Shown: positions 54,288-63,845, counted from the first letter of the stretch. The stretch: DNA of 64,000 bases from VHCN01 sp964589935 (GCA_964589935.1 CAZPVD010000002.1:62001-126000); one strand, 5' to 3'. The notes: generated by a model not told the origin, from the letters alone. Translations and numbers: made by a program.

Positions 54288-55280
54288 ATGTTTCCCCTCT
54301 TCGGCTGTTTCGCGGGCTTCACTGCCTGGTTTCTGGTGCGCTATCTCATCGCGGGGATTTACACCGTGGACCAGAACGAGCGCGCGGTGAAGACGAGCTT
54401 CGGCCGGGCGCAGCGTGTTTCCGATTCAGCGACGACGCTCGACGACCCGATCTCCGAGTCACTGAACGAAGACGAGCGCACCCGCTATGCCTTTCCCCAA
54501 CTGCGCGTCATCGGGCCTGGCGGGCCGTATTTCAAGTGGCCGTGGGAGCGCGTCCACAAGGTGTCCATCGCCACGAAGACGATCAACATGGCGTTCGACC
54601 CGGACAATCCGCAGGCAAATGTTGCCGGCACATTGCTCGAAGCGGTCACCAAGGACCAGCTCAACACTGGCCTGACCGGCCAGATTCGCTACACAGTGTC
54701 CGAGCGCAACCTCTACGCATTTCTCTTTGGTGTGAAGAATCCGATCGCGCACGTGATGGGCTATTTCGTTTCGGTGCTGCGCGAACGCATCGCGAACTTC
54801 GAGGCGCCGCGAAAGACCGATGAAAACGAGCCGGCGGACTCCGGCGGTGGGGCGGCGCGCGGCATATCCATCAACGACCTGCGCAAGAATCTCCGCGACC
54901 TCAACGAGCACATGGATCAGGAGTGCCGTTCCTCGGCGGCGCGCTACGGCATCGTGCTCGACGCCTCGCTCATCACGGGAATTGATCCGCCGCCGGAAGT
55001 TGAATCAGCCCTCGCCGCCATCAACACGGCGCACAACTCCGTGTCATCGGAGATCAGCCTCGCGCAGGCCGCCGCCGACCAGAAGATCGTCCAGTCGCGC
55101 CGTGCCGTGGAGATCGAAACACTCAAGGCCCAAGCCGAAGTCGAACCGATCGAGCGGCTGGCCGCGCAACTGGGCGAATTGAAGGGCAGCGGGCCGGGCG
55201 TGCTCGACGCCTACGTCCGCAATGTCCGGCTCCGGCTTATGCGCGAGGCGAAAACCGCCTACGTGGAGGTGAAGTCATGA
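54288..55280 (+). CDS. SPFH/band 7 membrane protein (first of pair)
   Basis: 330 residues. One N-terminal membrane segment (about 5-25) then an SPFH domain: DQNERAVKTSFGRAQRV, GGPYFKWPWERVHKVSI, VTKDQLNTGLTGQIRYTV. A Gly/Ala-rich loop about 185-200 and a helical C-terminus (SLAQAAADQKIVQSRRAVEIETLKAQAEVEPIER) follow. It resembles HflK/HflC or stomatin types that form membrane microdomain assemblies. Its TGA overlaps the ATG of the second SPFH gene by four bases. Confidence 0.82.
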   Translation: MFPLFGCFAGFTAWFLVRYLIAGIYTVDQNERAVKTSFGRAQRVSDSATTLDDPISESLNEDERTRYAFPQLRVIGPGGPYFKWPWERVHKVSIATKTINMAFDPDNPQANVAGTLLEAVTKDQLNTGLTGQIRYTVSERNLYAFLFGVKNPIAHVMGYFVSVLRERIANFEAPRKTDENEPADSGGGAARGISINDLRKNLRDLNEHMDQECRSSAARYGIVLDASLITGIDPPPEVESALAAINTAHNSVSSEISLAQAAADQKIVQSRRAVEIETLKAQAEVEPIERLAAQLGELKGSGPGVLDAYVRNVRLRLMREAKTAYVEVKS

Positions 55281-56191
55281 TCTTCCTCATCACCGCCGCC
55301 GCCACGTTTTTTGGCTGTTTCATCGTCGTGCCGCTGCTGCTTGGCTTCGCGCGGTTCTGCGGTCTTTACGCCATCGTGCAAGAACGCGAGTGCCGCGTGT
55401 ATATGCTCTTCGGCAAGGTGCGCGCGATTCTCGACGAGCCGGGTTTTTATTTCCTGCCGTTCAAGATCGGCCCGTTTGCGTTCATCGTGCACTGGTTCGG
55501 GCGCTGCTACGCGCTCGACATGCGGCTCGATCAGGAATACCTGCGCAGCCAGCCGGTGAACTCCGAGGAAGGCGCGCCGATGGGCATCGGCATCTGGTAT
55601 GAAATGTTCATCAGCGACCCGGTGGCCTATCTTTTCAAGAACACCGACCCGCGCGGTTCGCTCGCGGCGAACGTCAGCAACTCCACCGTGCGATGCCTGA
55701 GCAACATGCCCCTCGATGAAATGCTAACCAACCGGCATTCGATGAGTCAGACCGTGCGGGACGAGGTCACGCCCAAGTCGAACGAATGGGGTTACAAGCT
55801 CGGCTCCGTCTATATCCGCAAGGTCCACTTCCGCGACGCCGCAATGATCAAGCAGATCGAGAGCAAGGTGGTGAACCGCCTGCGCCAGGTGACGGCAGCC
55901 ATCGTGCAGGACGGCGCCAACCGCGTGAGCATCATCACCAGCACGGCGGAGCGCGAGGCGGCGGTCGAGTTTGCGAAGGCGGCGGCTGTGCGCCCGCAGG
56001 TCGTCGGCTCGGCGCTGCGCTACATCTGCCAAGATCCCGAAGTCGCATCCGCGATGTTTGAAGTCCTCGAAACGCAGGAACTGATCGAGGGCGAAGCGCG
56101 CATCGCCTTGGTGCCGCGCGGCAACGCCTTGCTCGGATCATTGCTTGCCGCACGCGAACAGACTGTGCCACCGCCACCGCCGCAGGCGTGA
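55277..56191 (+). CDS. SPFH/band 7 membrane protein (second of pair)
   Basis: 304 residues. N-terminal membrane helix (about 2-25). SPFH features: IVQERECRVYMLFGKVRAIL, EPGFYFLPFKIGPFAFI, QEYLRSQPVNSEEGAPMGIG. The tail is charged, then Pro-rich. Overlaps the previous gene by ATGA, so the two are co-translated and may form a hetero-oligomer like HflKC. No FtsH gene is nearby. Confidence 0.82.
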   Translation: MIFLITAAATFFGCFIVVPLLLGFARFCGLYAIVQERECRVYMLFGKVRAILDEPGFYFLPFKIGPFAFIVHWFGRCYALDMRLDQEYLRSQPVNSEEGAPMGIGIWYEMFISDPVAYLFKNTDPRGSLAANVSNSTVRCLSNMPLDEMLTNRHSMSQTVRDEVTPKSNEWGYKLGSVYIRKVHFRDAAMIKQIESKVVNRLRQVTAAIVQDGANRVSIITSTAEREAAVEFAKAAAVRPQVVGSALRYICQDPEVASAMFEVLETQELIEGEARIALVPRGNALLGSLLAAREQTVPPPPPQA

Positions 56192-56212
56192 ACATTTTCC
56201 ACGGCGCGGATT

Positions 56213-57577
56213 TTACTTCACGCCCGTCACGAGCGGCTGTGTCCAGGCCGTTTCCAGTTCGCCGAGCTGTGAAGGATTTTGTTTCAGCTTCGACGAGATG
56301 ATTTTTGCGCGGACGTAGATTTCGTCACCCTTCAACGTGTAGCTCGCGCTCGGGCCTTTCACTTCCGCTAGCACCGCGCCGACATCGCGGCTGTATCGCT
56401 GCGTGATGCGCAGCATGTCGCCGGCGGCGTTGCGCACCGGCTCGTGGCGTGGGTCGAATCCCTTGCGCGTGCCGATGAACTGCGTGACGTAGCTCACGCC
56501 CGGCTCGGGTTCGATTTCAACGGAGTAACGTGCCGGCTCAACGCGCACGTCGCGCAGCCGCACGCCGCTGCTCGCGTAAAAGTCGCCCGCTTCCATCGCG
56601 GCGACGAGGTCCTCGGCCGTGAGACGCGGCGCGCGCACCATCACCCAGCCGCGGCCGGGATAGCACTTGCTTGTCAGGTCGCGAGGCGGGTCACGGGGCG
56701 CGGCTCCTTCGAGCGAGTCGTTCTTCACCGCGGGCGCGTTCGTGCCCTTGTAAACACTGATGTCGTGGTAGTGATGCGAGTCGTCCGTGCCGAGTCCGTA
56801 AACGACATCGAGGCCGAGCACGCCCAGCCGCCACGTGAGCACGATGTCCCAAAAGCGGTCGGTGCTTGGATGGTTGGTGTCGCCGAAGTTGAAGACCTTG
56901 TTGTGGCCGTTATAGACCTCGAAGAACCGCTCGCCGCGCACCTGCATGAACTCCTCCGCGGTCACGGCCCAGCCGAAGTTCGGATGGTTCAGGTGCGGGA
57001 ACATCGGCACGCCGGTGCGGCGGCGCTGGTCGAGCACGGCGTTCACGTTGGCCTGAATGACCTCGATAACATTCGTGCCGCCCTGCGGTTTGATGAGCTG
57101 GCGGACGTTCGTCGCGTTCATGTGGACAGGCGTCGCGCGCACCTTGTCCGTGATTTCCTCGCTCTGGATGAGCAGGAAAAATCCCGGCTCCTCGAGCAGG
57201 CTCTTGAACTCATTGTAAGTCTTGAGCCGCGCCTCGAGATGGCCGCCGTTCTGCCGCGTCTCGGCCCACTTGCCGAAGCGCGCCCGGTATTTTTGCAACG
57301 CGATGTCCCGGTTCCGGTCGCCCGTGACCGTCATCCATCTGTTCGAGTTCTGGATCGTGTTGTGGTCGGACAGGCCGAGGAAGTTGTAGCCGTTCTGGCG
57401 ATACCAGTCGGCGATCATGTCAGGGAAATCATCGCCGTCACTCCAGAAGGAATGCGTGTGCAGGTTGCCCTTCCACCAACGCGCCGGTTTCGCCGTCGCA
57501 TCGGCGGCGCGCAAGTGCGCGACAGCTATGAACAGAATAAAAATACAAACCAACCAGCGCGCGCAGAGGAGAATCAT
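56213..57577 (-). CDS. secreted PHP-domain metallohydrolase-like protein (CehA/McbA type)
   Basis: 454 residues from the ATG at 57577; a GTG at 57604 would add nine. Signal peptide about 1-25. PHP metal motifs: WKGNLHTHSFWSDG (His-x-His), LGLSDHNTI, HLNHPNFGW, GTDDSHHYHD. The CehA/McbA family hydrolyses phosphoester or ester compounds. A possible C-terminal beta domain (from about 330) follows. Substrate unknown. Convergent with the second SPFH gene. Confidence 0.85.
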   Translation of the reverse strand: MILLCARWLVCIFILFIAVAHLRAADATAKPARWWKGNLHTHSFWSDGDDFPDMIADWYRQNGYNFLGLSDHNTIQNSNRWMTVTGDRNRDIALQKYRARFGKWAETRQNGGHLEARLKTYNEFKSLLEEPGFFLLIQSEEITDKVRATPVHMNATNVRQLIKPQGGTNVIEVIQANVNAVLDQRRRTGVPMFPHLNHPNFGWAVTAEEFMQVRGERFFEVYNGHNKVFNFGDTNHPSTDRFWDIVLTWRLGVLGLDVVYGLGTDDSHHYHDISVYKGTNAPAVKNDSLEGAAPRDPPRDLTSKCYPGRGWVMVRAPRLTAEDLVAAMEAGDFYASSGVRLRDVRVEPARYSVEIEPEPGVSYVTQFIGTRKGFDPRHEPVRNAAGDMLRITQRYSRDVGAVLAEVKGPSASYTLKGDEIYVRAKIISSKLKQNPSQLGELETAWTQPLVTGVK

Positions 57578-57692
57578 GGCCGCTTGTAGCACGCGGCGGC
57601 GCACGGGTCTAGCTTCGCTTCAAGCACGGGCCTGCCGCGCGGGAGGGGGATTGCCCGCGGCGGGCATTCGTGATTTGCTGGCGGCGTTCAGC

Positions 57693-58532
57693 ATGCTGAC
57701 GGTTCTGCGAATCGTTTTCACCGGTGCCTTTGGCTACGTGATGTGGCAGGGCGCGCAGGAAGGGCCGCGTCCGGGCGCGGGCGACACGACCGGCGCGTAT
57801 TACCTCGGCGTGTCGCTGATTCTCGCCATCCTCACCGGCATCGTGTGGGCGCCGGCCGTCGGCGCGATGATCGTCGCGCCGATTGACGCTACGCTCAACA
57901 CCGGCAGCTTCATCGTCGAGGAGCACAGGTCCCTGCGGCTCGTGTATTGGATGCTAAAGAAAAAGCGCCGCGGTCTCGCCGTCTTCTTCTGCATGATCGA
58001 GGCGCTGAACCATCCCGACTGGCCCAGCGCGTATATCATCGGCATGAAAAACGCCAAGCCCGGCTCGTGGTGCGAGCGCATGTTCGCGCGCGAGGTGTGG
58101 CGCTTCGACAACATGCAGAACGCCCTCGCCGCACACGAAATCCTCCGACGCCACGGCGTCAAGCCGCCGCCGCACTCGAACGCGCAGGTGATGTGGCAGC
58201 TCTCGCTGAGCGAGATGAAGGAGGCGCCACCGCGCCCGCCCATGCCGCTGCCCGCCGCGCCCGAACCCGCGCCGCTCAAGCGCAATCCCAACATCCGCCT
58301 GTTCGAGGACGCCGATAAACATCTTCCGGCAGCCGCGCCAGATACTACGCCTGAACCCGCGCCCAAGCGCGTGATCAAACCGCCGACGCTGCCGTTGCCG
58401 AAAATGCCCGTGGCCTCGCCCGTCTCCAAGGTCACCGTTGCCGTCCCATCCGCACCGCGGAAGCCCACGCCGGCGAGCGCGCCGGATCACACGTTTTTCG
58501 GATGGCTTCGCGCGCTGGGCCGCAAGCGTTGA
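57693..58532 (+). CDS. membrane protein with proline-rich C-terminus, unknown function
   Basis: 279 residues from the ATG at 57693. Two hydrophobic segments (about 4-22 and 37-65), a soluble part with FRVWRFDNMQNALAAHEIL-like helices (about 95-165) and a Pro/Ala-rich tail. Not recognised. Frame is open further upstream but that overlaps the divergent PHP gene. It is 12 bp before the nuclease-like gene, probably the same transcript. Confidence 0.6.
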   Translation: MLTVLRIVFTGAFGYVMWQGAQEGPRPGAGDTTGAYYLGVSLILAILTGIVWAPAVGAMIVAPIDATLNTGSFIVEEHRSLRLVYWMLKKKRRGLAVFFCMIEALNHPDWPSAYIIGMKNAKPGSWCERMFAREVWRFDNMQNALAAHEILRRHGVKPPPHSNAQVMWQLSLSEMKEAPPRPPMPLPAAPEPAPLKRNPNIRLFEDADKHLPAAAPDTTPEPAPKRVIKPPTLPLPKMPVASPVSKVTVAVPSAPRKPTPASAPDHTFFGWLRALGRKR

Positions 58533-58544
58533 GCGATACGAGCC

Positions 58545-59150
58545 ATGTTCAAACTTCTTCGCCGCGTGATTCAAGTCGTGCTGCTCATGGCGCTCGGCGC
58601 GTTTTTCTACTGGCTGTGGCAGCATCCTGAGCACATGCGGCCCGCGGTGGACTTCTATCATCAGGGCGAAACCAAGGTGAAGGAAGCCATCAACGCGCCG
58701 CAGGAGGAAAAGAAAATCCTCGGCGAAGTCACCGGCCGCGTGACGCGCGTTTACAGCGGCGATGCCTTCCAACTCGCCGATGCGACCGGCGCGTTCAACT
58801 GGCGGCTCACCGCGCTGCAAGCGCCGGAACTGCCCGCGTCGCGCGCGACCAACGCGCCCCGCACGGCCGGCGACGCGAGTCGCGAGTTCCTCGCCTCGCT
58901 TGTCGCGTCGAACGCCGTGCGCATCGCGGTCATCCACTCCGTCGGCCCGCAGGCCAGCGACGGCATTGTTTTCGTCGGGACGAACAACGTGAACCTCGCG
59001 ATGCTCTCCGCCGGCATGGCACAACTCAACCCGCGCCTCGCGCATTTTCTGCCGGAAATCCAGCGCCACGAAATGGAGCGCGCGCAGGAACAGGCCCGCG
59101 CCGCAAAGCTCGGCATCTGGGCCGACGCGACGAGTGACGCGAAGAAGTAG
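58545..59150 (+). CDS. membrane-anchored SNase-fold protein, probably inactive
   Basis: 201 residues. One N-terminal membrane helix (about 8-25), then an OB-fold like staphylococcal nuclease: GEVTGRVTRVYSGDAFQLAD, WRLTALQAPEL, SREFLASLVASNAVRI, VNLAMLSAGMAQLNPR and KLGIWAD. The catalytic triad is incomplete: Arg and Glu near RLTALQAPEL remain, but the usual Asp (as in GIDxPE) is Gln, and the DRYGR arginine is missing. It probably binds rather than cuts, but this is an inference. Follows an unknown membrane protein by 12 bp. Confidence 0.72.
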   Translation: MFKLLRRVIQVVLLMALGAFFYWLWQHPEHMRPAVDFYHQGETKVKEAINAPQEEKKILGEVTGRVTRVYSGDAFQLADATGAFNWRLTALQAPELPASRATNAPRTAGDASREFLASLVASNAVRIAVIHSVGPQASDGIVFVGTNNVNLAMLSAGMAQLNPRLAHFLPEIQRHEMERAQEQARAAKLGIWADATSDAKK

Positions 59151-59207
59151 CCGCTTCCTCCGCATCTTCCCGCTTCCATCCGCCGCACGCGCCGTTACGC
59201 TCGCGCC

Positions 59208-59723
59208 ATGTTCACCGTCCGCCCTGCGACGCGCGAAGATTGCCCGGCCATCCTCGGCATTTACAACGACGCCGTCCTGAACACGACCGCAACCTACGAT
59301 TACGAGCCGCGCACGCTCGAACACCGGCTCGCGTGGTTCGACGATCACGCGAAAATGGATCTGCCGGTCTTCGTCGCGGTGGACGCCGCGGGGAAAGTCG
59401 TTGGCTGGAGCGCGCTGAACCGCTTCCACGACCGCATGGGCTATCGTTTCTCGTCGGAGAACTCGGTGTATGTGGCCGCGGACGCGCGCGGGCGCGGCAT
59501 CGGCAAGCTGCTGCTGCCGCCGCTCATCGAGGGCGCGAAGACGCGCGGGCTGCACGCGATCATCGGCGCGATTGACGCGACGAACGAGGTGAGCCTGCGG
59601 CTGCACGCGCGGTTCGGCTTCGAGAAGGTCGCGCATCTGCGGCAGGTGGGCTTCAAGTTTGGCCGCTGGCTCGACGTCATCTACATGGAACTGCTCCTGC
59701 CCACCGGGCCGAAGGAGAAGTAA
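59208..59723 (+). CDS. GNAT N-acetyltransferase (phosphinothricin-acetyltransferase-like)
   Basis: 171 residues. GNAT core: IRPATREDCPAI-like start (TVRPATREDCPAILGIYNDAV), WSALNRFHDRMGYRFSSEN, acetyl-CoA loop ARGRGIGKLLL and NEVSLRLHARFGFEKVAHLRQVGFK. The pattern is that of the PAT/YncA group, which acetylates small amines or amino-acid analogues. The true substrate is unknown. An inverted-repeat element follows its stop. Confidence 0.9.
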   Translation: MFTVRPATREDCPAILGIYNDAVLNTTATYDYEPRTLEHRLAWFDDHAKMDLPVFVAVDAAGKVVGWSALNRFHDRMGYRFSSENSVYVAADARGRGIGKLLLPPLIEGAKTRGLHAIIGAIDATNEVSLRLHARFGFEKVAHLRQVGFKFGRWLDVIYMELLLPTGPKEK

Positions 59724-59743
59724 AGCGGCTCGAACGCCAGCTC

Positions 59744-59818
59744 CTGTAGTGGCGGTCTGTGACCGCCGGAGGAACGGGAACATTTTCAAAGCGCGGCGGT
59801 CACAGACCGCCGCTACAG
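59744..59818. repeat. double-hairpin inverted repeat between convergent genes
   Basis: 25-base arms 59744-59768 and 59794-59818 with one mismatch and a 25-base spacer; each arm also folds on itself (GGCGGTC-tgt-GACCGCC). It ends two bases before the stop codon of the large gene to its right. It could form a cloverleaf-like structure or act as a two-way terminator, though no T-run is present. Confidence 0.8.
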
Positions 59819-59819
59819 T

Positions 59820-62800
59820 TTACTGCCCTCCAGCAGCCACGGACTTGCCGGCGGTCATGCGCTTGCTGATGAACTCGCGGATGACGGGAATCTTCGTCTT
59901 GGCGAGCAGCAGTGCGCCCTTCACCGGGTCGGCGCCGACGACTGGCTCGGCGGCATACCAATACATGAGCGGGAGGTTGTGGTCGTTCGCGTCCTCGGCG
60001 TGGGCGAGAAGGGCTTCGACGATGGGCGCGCGCTGCTCGACGGTCAGGCGCTGGCACGCGCTGGCGAGGTAGAGGCGCACGACGGGCGAAGGGTCTTCCT
60101 TTGCTAGGCGCTCGAATTCCTTCAGCGCATCGGAGGAAGGCTTTTTATCCTCGCAGAGAAGTTGGATTGTCCACGCTCGGACAGACTCGTCACCGTGTCG
60201 AAGCAAACGGACACCAAACTCCTTCCCTTTCAGAAGCCCTTCGAGCAGATTTTCCTGAAACGCACCAGTGCTGTGCATGAGCCAGATCATCTTCAACATT
60301 TCCGCCGCTGCCTTGCTCCTTTCTTGTTCAGAGTTCCCGCTACGGTTGTTCTCAAGAACTTCAACCATGCCCAGTTGGAGGCGTGCCTTCGTCTTGAAGT
60401 CCAATCCCCGCTCCTGCAAAATGCGGCGCGCGTGCCTGTAATACCAAGCGCTGGGTTTGTTGAGAGCATCAATCAACTCCATCAATGATGCGTTTCCCAA
60501 ATCCACCTTCGTCGTCTTCGTGTCGCCGTAGGTGATCTTGAAGATGCGGCCGTTGCTGCGGTCGTGGTCGGCCGGGTTGCGCGTGTGGCACTGCTGCTTG
60601 TCATACCAGTCAATCAGATAGACCGAGCCGTCCTGATCGGATTGCAGGTTGATGATCTGCGACCAGCGGTCGTTGAAGAGGATGAAGTCCTTGCCGTGCT
60701 TGCCCACGAAGCCCGAGCCTTCGCGCTCCGGCACGTCCATGTTGATGCGCGAGCCGTGGATGTTGTTCATGAAAATCTGCCCGCGATATTCCGCCGGCCA
60801 CGAGCCGCCGAGATAGACCATCAGCCCCGCGTGCGCGTGGCCGCCGCCCGCCGCGTCGGAGCGCGCGTTGCCGCCGTGCGGCGTCGCGCCAAGGTAATGC
60901 CGGTGGTCGGCGATGGTCTTGATGTCGTCGTAGATGAAGGGGTTGATCGGCTGCGCGCCGGGCTTCGCGAAGTCCTGCGTGAAGTAACCCGGCGCGACGC
61001 GCTTCGCCTCGTCGAGGCTTGGCGCGTAGTGCTGCCCGCCCTGCCGCTGGTAACGCCCGCCTTGAATCATGTGGAACAGATGCGGAATCACGCACGCCTC
61101 GATGATGCACTGCCCGCGCTCGTCGAAGTCCACGCCCCACGGATTGCTCGTGCCCTCGGCGAAGACCTCGAAGCGCTTCTTGGTGGGATGATAGCGCCAC
61201 ACGCCGGCGTTGATGAACTGCCGCTCGCTGTCCGGCGCGCCGACGACCTTCACGTGCGAGTGCGTGAAGACGCCGTGGCAGCCGTAGAGCCAGCCGTCCG
61301 GCCCCCACGTGAAGGAGTTCAGCATCTCGTGCGTGTCCTGCCACGCGAAGCCTTCGAGCAACTTCACCGGCTCGCCCGCAGGCTGCGGGCCGGCGTCGGT
61401 TTCCTTCACGGGAATGTGCAGCAGCCACGGCACCGCGCCGACGTAGATGCCGCCGAAGCCCCACTCGATGCCGCTGGCCATGTTCAAGCCCTCCATGAAC
61501 ACCGTGCGCTTGTCGAACTTGCCGTCGCCGTTCGTGTCCTCGAAGACGACGATGCGGTCCTTGCCCTGGCCTTCCGGCTGGCGGATGGGATAGGTGTAAT
61601 TCTCGACGACCCACAGCCGCCCGCGGTCATCAATGCAGAAGGCGATGGGCTGCTTCACGTCCGGCTCGCCGGCGAAGAGCGTGGCCTTGAAACCCGGCGG
61701 CAGCGTCATTTCCTTCGCGGCCTGTTCGGGCGAAAGGCCGGCGAACTTCACGTCATCGAGCGTTAGCGGGTTGGGCTTCTGCGCTGCAGGTGCAGCAGCA
61801 GCCACGGCGGCGAACGCGGGCTTCTCTTTGTAGAACTTGAAGTCGTCGAAGTTCACGTGGCCCCAGCCGCCCGTGTGCTCGTCCACGATGCGAATGAAAA
61901 TCTCCCTGTCTTTCTGCGCCGCCAAATCCACGACCACCGGCAGCATCGTCTCGGAGTTCTGGCCACGCGCGGTGAAGAAAACTTTGCCGCCGTCCTTCGC
62001 GACCAGCTCCACGCGTGTCTCCGCGTGGCCGCCGCCGCCGATGAGGAACGCGGCCCACGGCTGCGTGACCTTGAACGGCGCACTGGTGAGCGTGCCGGTA
62101 GGAAGGTCCTCGAATTTTTCGTAGCCACCAATCCAGAAGTTGCCGACGTGGTTGGCGACTTTGCCTTCGCCGAACTTGCGGTTCTGGCTGATCGGTCCCT
62201 TGATGGGCTGGCCCTTGAACGCGTCGCCCGTCGCGGTCCAGTCGCGCAAATCGCCCGTCTCGAAGTCGGTGTTGAGCGGCTTGCCGTCGAGGCCGACGGG
62301 AAGCACACCGTTGCCGGGCAGCGGCGGATTCGGTTTCACATCGGCGGCATTCGCCGAACTGGAGTTCGGCGCTCCGGTGCGAGTGACAACGTCAGCGGCC
62401 TTGATGGTTTGCTTGCCCGCGTCCGCGAAGAGGACTTTCGGCTGCGCCTTTTCCCATTCCTCCTTGCTCACGTTCTTCACCGAGTGCAAATGCACGAACG
62501 TGCCCTTCTTGTTGCCCACGACGACGTCGGGCAGTTTGTCACCGTTGATGTCGCCCGCGAGCACCTGCGTGCCGACGCCGGAGTTGTCGTCAATCAGGTG
62601 CGGCACCCAGTCCACGGTGCCGTCCTTGCCGCGCATGAGCTTGAACCAGTAGAGCACGGCGGGCGCATCCGGCTCGGCGTCGCCGTGGTTGCCGTGCGCC
62701 CAGAAACGCTTGCCGGTCACGATGTCCTTGAGGCCGTCGCCGTCCATGTCCACGAGGTCGAGCGCGTGGAGCTGCGAGAACTTCACGCCGTAGCGGTTGT

Positions 62801-63749
62801 CCTCGGGCCGCGTGTTCATGATGACGTGCTGCTTGAACTGGATCTCGCCGTTTGCGTCGCGCTCCTTGAGCTGCTCCCACCACACGAGGCCGAAGCCGTG
62901 CGCCGCGAGGCTCGTGATGACATCGGGCAGGCCGTCGCCGTTCACGTCGTAGGCGAACATCTGCGCGCCGCCGCCGTTGAACTTGAACGGGTGAAACTTC
63001 CACACCGGGTCGCCCGCGAGCGACGCGGGCTGTTCCCACCAGCCGTTGGCTTCCATGATGTCCATGCGGCCGTCGCCGTTCACGTCGCCGAAGCCGAGGC
63101 CGTGCGTGAAGCGTTGGTAATTTCCCTTCGGCGAAATCGGATGGAAGGTCCACTTCTCCGCGGGCTTCTCCCAATTTGGCTGAACGTAGCCGACGAAGCC
63201 GCCGCTCATGCAGACGATGACGGGCTTGCCGGTGCCGAGCAGGTCGCCCCACGTCGGCGACTCGTTATCCACCACGTCCCAGACTTTGTGGCGCGTCCAC
63301 GGCGCGTCGGAGCTGAGGCCGGCCTTGCCGGGATTCTCGAACCACGACGCGTCCTGGCCGGGGAAGCCGAGGATAAGGATGTCGGGATAGCCGTCGCCGT
63401 TGAAGTCGTGCGTGTAGGCGAAGAAATTGTCCGAGTAAGTGTTGTTCTTGCCAAGTCCGCCCTCGAAGCCGGGGATGGCGACCTCGGTGCCGTCGTCCTT
63501 CTTGAGCTTGAAGGTCTTCGTGTCCGGGTAAAACGTATGTCGCTTCTTGAAATCCGGCCCTTCCCACCAATACGGCCCGGAGATGATGTCGTTGTGGCCG
63601 TCCTTGTTCAGGTCGGCAAAAGTCGCGCCCTCGCTCCAGAACTGGTCAGAGAGCTGGATTTTTTTCCACGAGTGGAGCGTGTAATCGGCTGCGGAAACGC
63701 AGGCGACGCAGGCAAACGCCAGCGCAAGTGAGAGGGGCAAAGGCTTCAT
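59820..63749 (-). CDS. very large secreted VCBS-repeat and dehydrogenase-like protein
   Basis: 1309 residues from the ATG at 63749. Signal peptide about 1-21. About six VCBS/FG-GAP-type calcium motifs in the first ~430 residues (DLNKDGHND, DFNGDGYPD, DVNGDGRMD, DVNGDGLPD, DMDGDGLKD, DINGDKLPD). A Pro/Gly linker with a LamG-like domain (about 500-650) follows. From about 700 the fold matches the PVC 'membrane-bound dehydrogenase' beta-propeller (LPPGFKATLFAGEPDVKQPIAFCIDDRGRLWVVENY, WGVDFDERGQCIIEACVIPHLFH). A HEAT-like helical C-terminus follows. No CxxCH heme domain is present at the end although related proteins usually have one. Linker includes a palindrome-coded segment. Confidence 0.9.
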   Translation of the reverse strand: MKPLPLSLALAFACVACVSAADYTLHSWKKIQLSDQFWSEGATFADLNKDGHNDIISGPYWWEGPDFKKRHTFYPDTKTFKLKKDDGTEVAIPGFEGGLGKNNTYSDNFFAYTHDFNGDGYPDILILGFPGQDASWFENPGKAGLSSDAPWTRHKVWDVVDNESPTWGDLLGTGKPVIVCMSGGFVGYVQPNWEKPAEKWTFHPISPKGNYQRFTHGLGFGDVNGDGRMDIMEANGWWEQPASLAGDPVWKFHPFKFNGGGAQMFAYDVNGDGLPDVITSLAAHGFGLVWWEQLKERDANGEIQFKQHVIMNTRPEDNRYGVKFSQLHALDLVDMDGDGLKDIVTGKRFWAHGNHGDAEPDAPAVLYWFKLMRGKDGTVDWVPHLIDDNSGVGTQVLAGDINGDKLPDVVVGNKKGTFVHLHSVKNVSKEEWEKAQPKVLFADAGKQTIKAADVVTRTGAPNSSSANAADVKPNPPLPGNGVLPVGLDGKPLNTDFETGDLRDWTATGDAFKGQPIKGPISQNRKFGEGKVANHVGNFWIGGYEKFEDLPTGTLTSAPFKVTQPWAAFLIGGGGHAETRVELVAKDGGKVFFTARGQNSETMLPVVVDLAAQKDREIFIRIVDEHTGGWGHVNFDDFKFYKEKPAFAAVAAAAPAAQKPNPLTLDDVKFAGLSPEQAAKEMTLPPGFKATLFAGEPDVKQPIAFCIDDRGRLWVVENYTYPIRQPEGQGKDRIVVFEDTNGDGKFDKRTVFMEGLNMASGIEWGFGGIYVGAVPWLLHIPVKETDAGPQPAGEPVKLLEGFAWQDTHEMLNSFTWGPDGWLYGCHGVFTHSHVKVVGAPDSERQFINAGVWRYHPTKKRFEVFAEGTSNPWGVDFDERGQCIIEACVIPHLFHMIQGGRYQRQGGQHYAPSLDEAKRVAPGYFTQDFAKPGAQPINPFIYDDIKTIADHRHYLGATPHGGNARSDAAGGGHAHAGLMVYLGGSWPAEYRGQIFMNNIHGSRINMDVPEREGSGFVGKHGKDFILFNDRWSQIINLQSDQDGSVYLIDWYDKQQCHTRNPADHDRSNGRIFKITYGDTKTTKVDLGNASLMELIDALNKPSAWYYRHARRILQERGLDFKTKARLQLGMVEVLENNRSGNSEQERSKAAAEMLKMIWLMHSTGAFQENLLEGLLKGKEFGVRLLRHGDESVRAWTIQLLCEDKKPSSDALKEFERLAKEDPSPVVRLYLASACQRLTVEQRAPIVEALLAHAEDANDHNLPLMYWYAAEPVVGADPVKGALLLAKTKIPVIREFISKRMTAGKSVAAGGQ
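62353..62370. repeat. palindrome in the linker of the large VCBS/dehydrogenase gene
   Basis: Perfect 8-bp arms GCCGAACT and AGTTCGGC around GG. On the coding strand it encodes part of GAPNSSSANAAD, a low-complexity stretch between the VCBS part and the next domain. Confidence 0.55.
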
Positions 63750-63845
63750 GGTGGAGTTGTCGCAAGCCGGTGAAGATGGGTCAAGCGGATTGCCACGCGC
63801 TTTGCGGCTTTCCCTGCGCGCGAACGTCTGGCACACTGCGGAAAA

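Noticed and set aside
61857..63731. Long open frame on the plus strand opposite the VCBS/dehydrogenase-like gene
   Set aside because: Antisense shadow; low-complexity Val/Arg/Ala translation and no start signals or motifs.
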